Positions 24,488-35,800 of a stretch of DNA of 64,000 nucleotides are shown here, piece by piece. The notes under the pieces are model-generated. The model saw only the letters and a program-made list of their open reading frames with translations. It did no database searches and had not been told where the DNA came from. Location of the stretch: contig OY282610.1 in assembly GCA_958298945.1 (NCBI GenBank), forward strand, positions 66,709,088-66,773,087. Reading direction: 5' to 3'. Made by a program: the position numbers and the translations under genes. Each line of letters starts with the position of its first letter. Position 1 is the first letter of the stretch. This DNA is from Atherix ibis. Lineage: Eukaryota > Arthropoda > Insecta > Diptera > Athericidae.

Positions 24488-24866
24488 AGAATTAAATTCG
24501 CTTAGGCCAACTAACTGGTACTGCGAAGCCGCTAGTTTAGATAATGGCCGATTCCTTACTAACGAACGAATTTCATTTATTATATGAATGATTTAATTAG
24601 CTTGAACGACACTAAGCCAGAATATGCTTCCAAAAAACTTATAAGAATCGGTAATAAAATAGTTAAATGACTCAACTGGCTCATACTTAAATATTATCAA
24701 AGAATTTTAAAAAAAATAATAATTTTTAAAATGTGATTACAAAAGGGCACCACAATTACTTCCAGTCATATTTAATGAGGACTTTAATTAATGTGATTTC
24801 GAATTACAATAAATAAAAAATTATTCGATTAAGCCTCTTAAATTTAATAAATAACTGAAATTATCA
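24488..24866 (-). repeat. Third, diverged copy of part of the inverted-repeat arm
   Basis: Matches right-arm 16285-16620 in the same orientation: shared blocks include TTCGCTTAGGCCAACTAACT, GATTCCTTACTAACGAACG, ATTACTTCCAGTCATATTTA and TTTAATAAATAACTGAAATT. It has a ~40-base insertion after AACGAACG (near 24567) and further indels, and is much more diverged than the arms are from each other. It shows that this segment belongs to a dispersed repeat older than the inverted duplication. Confidence 0.9.
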
Positions 24867-25755
24867 TAAAATATATTAACTTGATTCTAAGTAAAGAACT
24901 TCAAAAAAATTTAAATTAAATGCAAGTTAAATAATAAATAAATTTTTATGAGGTTAAGGAAATATAAAAATTGAATTTAGCTGAAAATATAAAGAATAAA
25001 CTGATCCGAAGATGTTTCTTTAATCGTTAATTCAGAAGAAATTCGTAAATTTTTCACAATAATTAATTTATCGACATTTGCAGTTAGTCCGAATTGTGGT
25101 CTACCTTATCTCTTTCATTATTGAAAAATACTAGGCGAACAGATGACAAGAGGTCTGCACAGTTTCCTCATACGCACAAATGTGCATGTATATTCATAAA
25201 ACGCAATGATCAGTAACTGAACAAGAATATTGGAAGGGGAAACGATAGTATAATGACAGAAGTAGAGCAGCGTGTGTGATGACGGCGAGCTGACGAACGG
25301 GAACCAGTTACCTCCTATTTTCATGCTAGCCTAGTTGATATATAGACATTTTTCAGCGAAATGCAGCCAATTTTTCCATGTCGGTTGAAGGCGAATTTAA
25401 AAAGATGTCATCCGTGAAGTATTATCGACCAGTTCGCCTAATCGAAGATTAGTTGTCATTGTATAAATATGGTTTTGTTCTTCAATTCTATCGCAACGTA
25501 AATCCACAAACAATGCACGTGCGTCTGCCCCCTATTAGCAAACACAGAGAACGCTGCATTTGTGAAACAATTTCAGGTTAATTTAAAAAAAGACCATTAA
25601 TTTTGCATAAGAATTGTAAGGTGTCGAATTACCACACGGATAGGCTTATTTTACTTCCTTTGGTACGTGTAGTAACTGGGTCCATATTTGTCCAGATATT
25701 TGACTATATTTCTTATGCCACATCAGTTTTCCCATATCCTGGAAGGCCTTTTACG
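24867..25755. other. Unannotated stretch with a promoter-like motif
   Basis: AT-rich up to 25080, then more balanced. TTGTATAAATATGG near 25456-25469 resembles a TATA box, about 40 bases downstream of a CGACCAGTTCG segment; there is no recognised transcript. No protein family seen. Confidence 0.3.
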
Positions 25756-25772
25756 CGTTTCTTGCACATGAA

Positions 25773-26132
25773 ATGACCAACTCCAATTTGCTGATCTGTA
25801 GGATGACGAAATCCAGCAAAATTTTGTACGTCACGACGTATGAAGATTGGCCGTGGTTTTGGAACTTGGTATTGCCATTTTGCCTCGTCCTCTTTTTGGT
25901 GAGTAACGCAAACCGGGTTTGCTGCACGGCGGGTATGGTGGTAAATGCGCTCGTTAGATTTCCATGCTGGTCGGATAACCGTTTCGGATCAATTTTTCTG
26001 GGCCTGACGAAACTGTTGACGGATTTAGTGTGCGTACCAGGCGCTGGCGTTGCTTTTACTGGGAAACAACAATTTATTTTTCACTTTTTTATTATATCTA
26101 ACATGCACAAGAAGAGTACCGCTATGCACTGA
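25773..26132 (+). CDS. Hypothetical ORF of uncertain strand
   Basis: A 119-codon + strand frame in a block that is clearly GC-richer than its surroundings. It has hydrophobic stretches (LVLPFCLVLFLV). The opposite strand is also open over most of the block in another frame, with a basic polar composition (FVRPRKIDPKRLSDQHGN, FALLTKKRTRQNGN), which looks at least as protein-like. I recognise neither. It may be a fragment of an element gene or a host exon. Confidence 0.25.
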   Translation: MTNSNLLICRMTKSSKILYVTTYEDWPWFWNLVLPFCLVLFLVSNANRVCCTAGMVVNALVRFPCWSDNRFGSIFLGLTKLLTDLVCVPGAGVAFTGKQQFIFHFFIISNMHKKSTAMH

Positions 26133-26989
26133 TCTATAAATAACTTTTTGCTTCTCTTTCCTTCAGTTGGATTACTCTGTTTTTCTCTTTGATTCACCTT
26201 CATTACTTCAATTTTTAATGACATACTTGTGCTTAGTTAAATTCTTCAAAATTCCTTTATTTAATTATTAACTTAAATTTACATCAATTTACTTTTTTTT
26301 AAACCGATTTTGAAAGAATAATCAAATTATGTTATATAAATGGGATTTATTATTTTTATTTTTATTAATTATAAAATTTTATAAAAGATTTTATTTTTTT
26401 TTAATTTTTTATACCCTTAATATTTATTTTAGTTTACTCACGTTTAATTGTTTAAAATTGGTTATATATATTTATTTTCTGATTTTAAATAATATTTATT
26501 TTCGGCACTTCAAAATATTAATTATAAATCTGGCACTGCTAATTGTCTACGTCCATACTCATTGATGGATCGTTCGAATCCATAAATAAATTATGTTATT
26601 TTATTAATGAGAATTCTTTTCAAAAAAAATTGGTTAATAATAAAAAAACTAGTTTGAAATTGGTTCGAAGTGTTTTCGAAACTTTGTCAAAATTAAGCGG
26701 ACTTGAAATCTTCTTAGGGCAGGCTTAAGCGAAGATTGCTCAAATGCACGCCAGAGTGATAACTTTAAAGGATATTTGGATTTCCAATAAAACATCGTTC
26801 AAAAATTTGACTACTTTTAGTATTTAACGATGCTTTTATGACCAATTTAATCAATCGGTTAAAAGCCTGAGTCTTGGTTAAAATTTACTAGAAGACTGAA
26901 AAGATTAGGCTAAACAAACATTTTTATTATAGGTTATTTGCTATATAGGCCTTATAACAGGCACGTTTTATAACAAGTATACTTCAATG

Positions 26990-27720
26990 ATAGGAGTTGA
27001 ATGACAAAGAGTGTTTTTGGGGAAGCGGGAATGATAGTGGTAGACTAATCCAGAAAGAAACTTTTTATCACGAGTATGACATAAGTCATGGAAAAGGGGA
27101 TCATATAATTCACTATGAGTAATTTTTTTACAAATACAGAACATTTTTTTCGGAAGAAGTAAGGTTAATGGGATTGTCCGCGAGAGTTTAAACGCTCAAC
27201 ATTAATCCAAAGACTAATACCGTAAGTCCAGATCAATATTTAAGTTCTGTTGTCAATTAACAGTTTGTACTGTTGTGTTAATTTTTATCAGTTGTACAGT
27301 AATCTAAGTAGTAGTGAATAACGTTTGTTAAGTCCAAGTTTTTTTTAATTCCGTGCCAGCGTTCCAAGTTAATACGGTTGTCCAGGTACAGTCTCAGTTA
27401 GCGTATTTTGATGCTTGGTGAAATGACATTGTCTTTAAATTAAATAGGGATGGGTGGTCATTTATTTTATAAGAAAAACTTGGAGTCTTTTCATATGGGA
27501 TTGTAGAAGTGGATATGGAAACTGGAAACTAGATAATTGTGTGGAATTTAAGAATAGCGGTAACATTCTCATAATGGGTACTTTAGTTTTGGGATTTGTT
27601 GGAAACTTTCTTGTGGAGCAATTATTGTGATTCCTATCAAGAAACAACGTTGGGATGGTTTTAAAATAAGTTAGTATATAGAACGACCGAGAATGACCAA
27701 CTTTCATACCGAGAATGACT
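26990..27720 (-). pseudogene. Jockey-like reverse transcriptase remnant
   Basis: Reading down the - strand over shifting frames: a palm/thumb segment NVISPSIKIR..LRLYLDNRINL near 27340-27430 (the VKYLGLxLDxRLxW landmark of jockey ORF2), then LIWTYGISLW near 27205-27235. Only the second half of the reverse transcriptase remains. It is more decayed than the copies at 22.7 and 33.2 kb. Confidence 0.65.
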
Positions 27721-30010
27721 TTTAAAATTGTTTTACTTCAGACAACCACGTGCAGCTTCATAAAATCACCTATCGAGAAAAATGATTCAGACTTAATGAC
27801 AAAATTTATGGAAACATGCTTAAATATTCCTAACAAATCTAGTTTCTTATGGATAGTCGAGTGATTAGTAAATTAAAGCATACAACAATAACTTTGCGAT
27901 TAGTATTACGGTCGCCAAAGAACAATCGATGGAGCGAAACATTTTTAATATAAATCGAAATCGAAAAAAGGATGAAAAATAATGTGTCCACAGAAATGAA
28001 AACGTGGCATAGCGCATAAAAAGGACGTTCACACATAAATAAAAAATAATTTTAAAAAAAAGAAACCTATTAAAAGTCAGAAGACATGAAAAAAAATCCA
28101 TGGAAATAATCTAATATAAATTTAAATTTAATAAGTAATTTCTCGATAATACCAAATAAGTTAGGACTGAAACGTTCCTCGAATGACATAGCAATGGATA
28201 CCAAAGTTGTCAAAATACGGTCCGTTTCTTAAACTTGTAATAAAATATTAAAAATTTCCTTAAATCATAATATATTTATGATATTTTAACTTATTTGGTT
28301 TTATAATTTGACTTTATTTTCATAAATATTAACAGATAAGAAGTTGATATTTCTTAAATTACGAGTATTAACAAAATCGCACGGTCGCTTACTGTCCTTC
28401 AATCTAAATGCTTCTCAATAATTCCAAAAAGACTTGGTGAAATTTAAAATAACTCGAACGATATCTGTAATATGTCACTTTCAACTATTATAATTGAACT
28501 CAATAATTTGGTCTTGACCGTAGCTTAGATGGAGATATTCCGTAAACCCTGTTACTCAATACATAAAAATATACGAATCCTAAAAGTTGCTATTATGGAA
28601 TGGTTCTTAACCGACATCACATCTCTTTGATCGCGCAATTAGAAAATATGTTAGTAATAAGTCTGTATGGACAGGAAAAGGAATAATTTAACTGAGAGGT
28701 AAATACATAATAAGGGATGAATGGCAGACTTCTTCTTAGTTAAGCTTTGCTTTCACAATAAAAAGTTTGGGATGCAAATAGATCTGCAAGATATAAACTT
28801 CAAAAGTCAACAAAAATGAAAATATTTTTTCACTTTTTGAATTCTTCTTCGGTTGTTGAAAAAAAATGTCAGACAGGATAATGGAAGGCCATACAACAAC
28901 GTATCTCTGGCTCATCAGAGCGTTTAAAGTGACGAGTCCATGAGCTGCTCCATTTCATATTCATTTTACTCTAATCACTAATACTGATTTTGATAAGCCT
29001 TAATACACGTAAGTAAATTATTAATTCAAATAATAATGGTGGTGGAACGAAACCACCCTAGAAGAGAGACTAGTCTAAGAGGCCTAAAAGAAAATTGTTG
29101 ATAAGCACACTACTCAATACCAACATCATAAATGTACTGTCGACTGGGAGTTGGACTAATCCTCCAAAAAAAGTCTTACATATTTTAATAAAGGAGCGGT
29201 TAATGATTACTTCTATGTTAGATTAATAAAAGGATAATTTATTTTATCTTCCATAATCACATACCAATTATCCGAAATTATTAGACTTGAACATTTTTCT
29301 ACTTGAGACTTTTCTTCTATACAATATGGAATTTTTGGTAGAAAGGGTAAGTAAGTATAGATGATTAAATTTATTCATAAATTATTGTTCCCTTTATTTT
29401 ATCTTTATAATATTGTCTCTTGTTATATAAGAACTTCACCGCTCCTTTATATAAATTAATACTTCCTTGCCAAAAACTAAAAGGATATTCTTCAATTTGA
29501 TTTATACTAAGTTAAAATTATGTAAAGTCCATATATGGATGGTATCTTATACACACAATTACTTAGATAATTATTCATAACGAATGGGATACTCTCCCTA
29601 CTTGAATAATTTCTTGAATAGTTTTTAAGCTATTTAGCTGCCATCTTAACAATTTCATATTTAATTAGAAGTTTTTCATCTCTGGTAATCTGAAAACTTA
29701 ACAATACGAGTACAGTGATATTGGCTTGTTCCTATTTTATAGTTGTAGTTATCTGTAAAATTCAAAAGAAAAAGCTTCTCGTAGTGTAAAAGAAGCTAAC
29801 TCTGATCAGCAGAAAAAGATTATTGAATACATAAATTACATCCTGAAATATAATTTTTTTTTCTCAATCGGAACTTTATTTCTGCAACTATTCATTGATT
29901 TATTGAACAACTTTTCTTGGCGTTTAAATTCAAACTTCAAAGGGGACTAATCCAACGAAAATTATAAAAATATTCACGTTTTACACAAAAATTAAATAAG
30001 TTATAAAAAT
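27721..30010. other. Unannotated AT-rich stretch
   Basis: No gene recognised. Short frames near 27839-28101 lie on both readings of a low-complexity stretch. Two TACGAGTA octamers occur (28360-28367 and 29705-29712). Confidence 0.5.
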
Positions 30011-30080
30011 CATTATTAAGAGAATATTAAATGTAAATTTAATTTACATTTAATATTCTCATTATTAAGAGAATATTAAA
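30011..30080. repeat. 19-bp-stem hairpin followed by a direct repeat of one flank
   Basis: GAGAATATTAAATGTAAAT (30020-30038) pairs perfectly with 30042-30060 across a 3-base TTA loop. The preceding flank plus half of the stem (CATTATTAAGAGAATATTAAAT) is then repeated directly at 30060-30081. This arrangement is typical of a replication template switch. Confidence 0.9.
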
Positions 30081-32639
30081 TTCTGTGCCAGAATAAAGTG
30101 GAAATGTTAATATTAAAAGAATTTTTTCTCTTCTCGACGGAATTAACAAATTGCAAAGGTAATTGTGTGACCAACGATACAGAACTTCTCAGTTTTTTTT
30201 GTTGCCCACTTCTTGAGATTGGCAAATATTCCGTTCCGAAACAATGGCTTGTAAAGCATAAAATCTTGTAATTGTTAGATTATTCGTACTTATCACTTCC
30301 CAAATCCTCCTGCCACCAACTACTACTACTTCACCGACCTCCCCCACACCCCTCCCAATTATGTCTCTCTATCACCTTTCATTTATAGCAAAACCTTTTC
30401 TTTACTTTCGATTTAGTTCTTCTTCTTTCATCTTAAAACAAAAATTAAAAGTTTTGAAGATGTTTTTATCATAGTCCTTTTTATTTATTTCATTTCCGAA
30501 TCCTCTTCCTTTTTCTGAACATTTCAGCTATGTAAAGAAGGGAGAATTTACTTCTGTTTTAAATTTCATAATATTTTCCATGTAGTTTTTTCTTGATTTC
30601 GTCCTTGTTTTTTATCCTCTTTTATTATTTCGCTTTAATACCAACATTATCCTAAGCGACATAAAAATCTTTGCTAAATATATGACCTATGAAATTTTAC
30701 AAGAACACAACTGGTTTTTTTTTTGGACATTTTTTTAATATCAAAAGTGGAGTAGAAAAAAGATGGCGGACTAAAAATAGTGATGAACGGTTATTACAAT
30801 GAAAATTTAATTGAGGTTAAGCGTAATGGCGATGAACGGTAAAGACTAGTGGTAAATACTCGCAGGATGGGGCTTGTTAGGATGGTGGCCGGTATGTCTG
30901 TTCATTACTTTAAAAGCGCCACACTGCATTTTCTTTAGTATCCTTTTTTCCATTTGTTGTTATTTTTGTAGGTTATTCTCTTTTTTCCTGCCTTTTTTTA
31001 AATTTTTTATGCTTATAAATTGGTTAATGGAGAGGAAAATTGTATACTGAAGAAAAAAAACACTCAATTAATCCAAGAGGCGCACAAAATATTTATTTTA
31101 CAAGACACATAGGAAAATATTGAGAAGATATTAAAAAAACTAAATTAACTTTGCAATTTTTCTCGGAGAATATTATTTTTTACTTCTTTTCCAAAGATTT
31201 TATTTCATGAGTTATGTGCCATCACGCCAATTATTTAGAGTGCAGAGCTGTTAACTATACCAATAATGATCATCATCGCTATCAATTGCAGGTATGATGT
31301 GGTTGGGTCATCATATCGAACAAACAATATGCGTTAAGGTCTGGTCTACGTCCTCTACACATTGCACTGAATTGCTGACCTTGCTGATCCCATTGCTCCA
31401 TCAAACTTCACCCATTATCTCCCCATAGATAATTGAATTTGACTTGTGATATCATTCGTGAACTTAAACTCTGTGGGCTCTAATTGATGTTCGAAGGATC
31501 CTCGTCTCGAATAATATCGAAAGCAATTTGCTTTATGAAAAATAGAATGAAACTGTTTAAATACCTCAAAATTAGCTTTTTGTGTACAAAAATAAGAATT
31601 TGAATTTTTACAATTTTTTGGTACAGTTTCAGTATTAAATACAGCCGGATAATATCCTTAAATAATAAAATTATGGCTAAAGAATTATTATTTATGTGCC
31701 TTTATTGTGAAATTCGATTAAATATCATAAAATCAATTGTGAGTAATTTTAACTAACAATTTTTTGTTCAATGGCAATTTAGATTATACCAAACTCTTTG
31801 GTTAGATTTGTTTTATAGATTTTTGAATAAGTCAATCGTTGGGATTAGCTTAACATTTGTGAGTAAGTCAAATGAAAGATTTCCGTGTCTGAATATTAGT
31901 GTAGGATTATCCATGGTAACAGATAAGCATATCTGAATTCAACATAATCTTTTGGCTTAATTCGACAAGGCATTTTGCTTATTCTACTCAACATTATCTT
32001 AAACGTCCACAATGGATTCGGAATTGAATTATTATTGTTTGACATGATGATGACTTATTTTGGAAGGCATAATTACAATTTGGATCGAAACTTTCCGAAT
32101 TACAAATAAAACCGCAATAAGATATGAAGTTATGAGTCGATAAATTCTATTCATGCAGACAAATTGGACGAAACTACAAAAACTAAGTCCACCAAGAGAG
32201 ATTCTGGCAGTGACACACATTATACGGAATTGTTTAATTTTCCATAATTCCAGTTCAGTCTAGTCTGGAAGGTTTCACATTCATCGGTCATTGCCAAATA
32301 AGAGTGGACTTCTGCAAAAATAGTCCTCGTCGTTCTGTCTCTGCTAATGGACTCTTATTTGAAAGCACTCATTTTTTAGTTTATATTAGAATAAAATCAT
32401 CAATTTGAAGGACTGTTATTAGACGAGCGTTAATTCAGCTTATTTAGCTTATATTAGACTTTAGCGTCTTTCGAATATTTTTTTGTAATGTACTTGTTAA
32501 TTGGAATATGCAATTTTGCTAATTATATTAAATTCATTTTCATAATATAAGTTTTTCTTGTAAACGGCTGCTTCTCAATAAAACATGATTTGTTGGAATT
32601 AAGAACCTTTAAAACCATAATAAAATAATTTCGAATGCT
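30081..32639. other. Unannotated AT-rich stretch
   Basis: No protein or RNA family recognised. Pyrimidine-rich low-complexity DNA lies at 30300-30500. Confidence 0.5.
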
Positions 32640-33027
32640 TTTGAAGCGAGTGTGAGAACTTTTACCGAAGCATAACTCATTCTAAGTGGTAATTTCTATC
32701 ATATCCGAATGAATACAAAAAGTCCACTGACATGGAACGTTTGAGTTTTCAGGATGTTCATCTTCGTGACCACAAATTTATAATTAAACGTTATTTCGAG
32801 TGTGTTTTTAGATTTTTGGAGTCTAAAAAAAATTTCATTTGAGAGTCATCTATTTTCATAAAAGATAACTTTCTACAATCAAAACTAAATTTTGATTGCA
32901 GGCTCAGTGGACGATTATCACGACCAAATCGATCATAGATTTTACGAAATATGGCTTCCACAGATCGACTGATTTCGTAATGGATTTGAATTATTTGAAG
33001 ACCAGTTCTGACCAAAATTGAAGGCAT
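32640..33027 (-). pseudogene. IS630-like transposase N-terminal fragment
   Basis: From 33027 downward the frame reads IIQIHYEISRSVEAIFRKI then YDRFGRDNRP, the first helix-turn-helix of the IS630-like transposase family also present at 6285 and 56392. A second-HTH-like piece (LRMSYASVKVLTLASKAF) follows near 32650-32690 in another frame. No catalytic core was recognised. It is a heavily decayed remnant. Confidence 0.55.
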
Positions 33028-33239
33028 TATAAAAAATGTGTATTATGCTAGAAAAATAAATTTTATTTCCAGACGTTGTGTCGGCAGCTACTCCAAATTT
33101 AGAGATGGTCAAGTGATCGATTATCGAATATAGTATAATTAAAAATAATGCGGAAGAAGAGATAATAAGAACTTGGGACAACATTCCAAAAATCTTAAGC
33201 TACTTAAGAAAACTAGTGACGTAATTATTTTCCGAAATG

Positions 33240-35800
33240 AATTTTATAAATAGTAGCATAAGAAGTAGATTGGCCGATGAATCCAGTTCGGCAGGCATTT
33301 TATTATCAAAAGTGACGACATATGAATCAGACATGGTGTATTTGGTATTGAATTAACAGCAACAAAAATCTCATTAATAATACTTATGTCAAGGGCATAT
33401 TGACGGGAAAGTATGATAAAAGAGTAAACACGACCCATCGAAGAGAGGCAACTCTGCCTGTTGTGATTATTTTAAGAGATTGAAAGTAATGAAGACGTTG
33501 TTGCGTGTTTATTGCGAGGGTAGTTGAGGATGGCTCTTCAACAAGAGGGTTATAGGGAATATTTAGATCACGGTGGATAACAATATTATGCACATAATAT
33601 GGGGCAGTGACGATTTTACGTGGGCTTCTAGATTGTAGTGATTGGATTCGAAGGGAGTTGGATTGCTTCAATGAACCCCACAGTTCAAGTCCATACGTCC
33701 AGATTGGCTTGAACAATGTATTGTCAAATAGCAATTTGCTGTCGATTGTTAGCTTTGATCTTGCATCTAAGAAACGTAGCAGCTGCTTGTATCCACAGTT
33801 AAATTCAGTTCTTTTAAGTTTCGTGTGTGCATTCCATATTAATCAATTTGTCAAACTTGAGTCCTAGTCTTTTGGTGAAATAATGTTGCCGTCAAAGTTT
33901 ATGGATGGAGATGGTTCTTGATGAGGAGTGAAAGGAACATGAACGAATTTTTGTCCATTCACTTTCACCTTACACTTTTTGGACCATTTTTGAAGGGAGT
34001 AAATATGGATTTGTAAGATGGTGGATGGTATGAAACGGTTTTGCTGATAAGCTAGGATGGCATATGTTGCTATTCGGTTTTTATTGTTGGTTGGAATATA
34101 ATAAGTGTAGTTGTTGTATAATAACAACCAACTACCAACGATAGGCGATATCTCAAAATGTTCGACATTATCAAACACCTCAAAATATCACTCGCAGAGG
34201 TAGAATTTGCTTATAAGGAAGTATGGGGTAGAAATGATTCTTTTAAGATCCCAGAGAAGCCCAGAATGCTATATTCGGCCGACACACTGAGCTATGTCTA
34301 AAAATATGGCTGGGCATTTTTAGGCTTGTGGATCATTTTTATTATTGAAAAGTTGGGGAAAATATGATGTCTGGAAATTACTTTGAAAAGCTGCTTTAAT
34401 ATTTCGGAAGTCATAATATCATAGGCCGGGGATTTTTGATTGGGTAGGCGTTGGATGAGGTTTTTAACTTCGGAAGGTATAAAATGTTTGGGAGGCTCGT
34501 ATGTGTGAATATTGATAAGTCCTTGAGCATTTTGTTTTCGTGAACTTTGTTTTGTATGTTATTGTGTGGCGTAAAAGTTTTTTTTAGAAGATGTGTCGCT
34601 TTTCTTATTTCCGAAGTCGCTTAGTGCTGACCGGAGTGCTTTATTTGTGGTGATTGACTGGGTGTATTCATTAAATTGTTCGCTATTGTAGTTAGTTCAT
34701 TCTTGTTTTAGTTCGCGTTGTCATTTAGCTTTTATTCTGGTCTTGTCCGTTGCCATTTAGCTTTTATTTTGGGTTTTCGCTAAAAAGAATCCGTATTTAA
34801 AATTACATGTTATATTGTTTCGTTAGTCAGTTTGTTTCAGATGTATGGGCTTCCGTTACAGCATTTTGTATATATGTAGTTATATCGTGCACTCTATCGT
34901 CTATTTCGTGTTTGGTCTTTAAAATTATTTGTTTTTAATTGATCTGTCGGTATAGTTTTTGTCAAAAAACATCCCGGTTTACTTGTCTATTTATCAGTTT
35001 TAGTGGAATGGATTTAGGAGTAGGAAGGAATTTAAAGAATGGTAATAAAATAATCCAAAATATCATAAAGTGTAGAGGTGAATGTACGTCAATAAGTAGG
35101 AGAAGAAGAAGCTTTAACTTGTAGTGGAGTTTGGGAAAGGATTTCATGAACGATCTTTGCTCGAGGATTTGATATATGGCAACCGCATTTAGGGTGCTTT
35201 GCATTGTAATCTCGTTCTGCGAGAAAAAATCATCCCAGAACATGAAAAAAGGAAGACAAATCTTGGAAAGATAAGTTTTTACTAGAAGGGCAATATACAG
35301 AAACTATATTTAGTGGTAAAGGAGAACAATTGAGAGTTACCACTGTGGATTGTTAATAATAATGGGCTAGGGAATTTTGTTGTGCTGTGTTGCCAAGGTG
35401 GTCAGTCCTATAAACCATATAGTCTCCAGTGTAAAACTAAGACCTAGTTCTAAAATGTGTTTCAGTAAGAAGTGCTATGTAGCAGTACGTCCAGTTCTTG
35501 TCGGTGTGAAGTCAATTTATTCGCTTTTCAAAGGAGGATGGACAGGAATTTATCAGTTAACAACATTTATTTATTAGTATTGGCAGTAAGTAAAAATATA
35601 CGATTTGTTAGGATAGTTAGTAATGGCGCTAGGAGTATTGATGCTCGTAATTCTTGTACATTTTGATTGGCTAGTGTAGAGAGAAGTGTTGTTAAGTTTA
35701 TTGTTACTCTTCCTTTTTTTATGCTCTTTCTATTGTGGTGTATGTTGCTGCTATTGCTGCTGCTATTGAGTATTAAAATTTTAAAATTAGTAGCGCCGCC
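33240..35800 (-). pseudogene. Jockey-like non-LTR retrotransposon ORF2, near full-length but decayed
   Basis: On the - strand from 35800 downward, in shifting frames: endonuclease pieces IALLTETHF, YTGDYMVYRTDH and VSVYCPSSK (35270-35490), STLYDILDYFIT (35030-35070), the linker RIKAKWQRELKQE with a small local duplication (34690-34800), RT start VKNLIQRLPNQKSPAYDIMT..ILKQL (34390-34480), the motif A remnant LDIAQCV (34290-34310), a motif C region where ADDTAILA has become ATYAILA (about 34045-34075), KVKVNGQKFVHVPFTP (33920-33980), and the C-terminal LFKPIWTYGLELWGS...YYVHNIVIHRDLNIP (33540-33720). The catalytic FADD/YADD motif is lost and indels are frequent. This is the most complete of the five jockey-like copies here. 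Confidence 0.85.
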
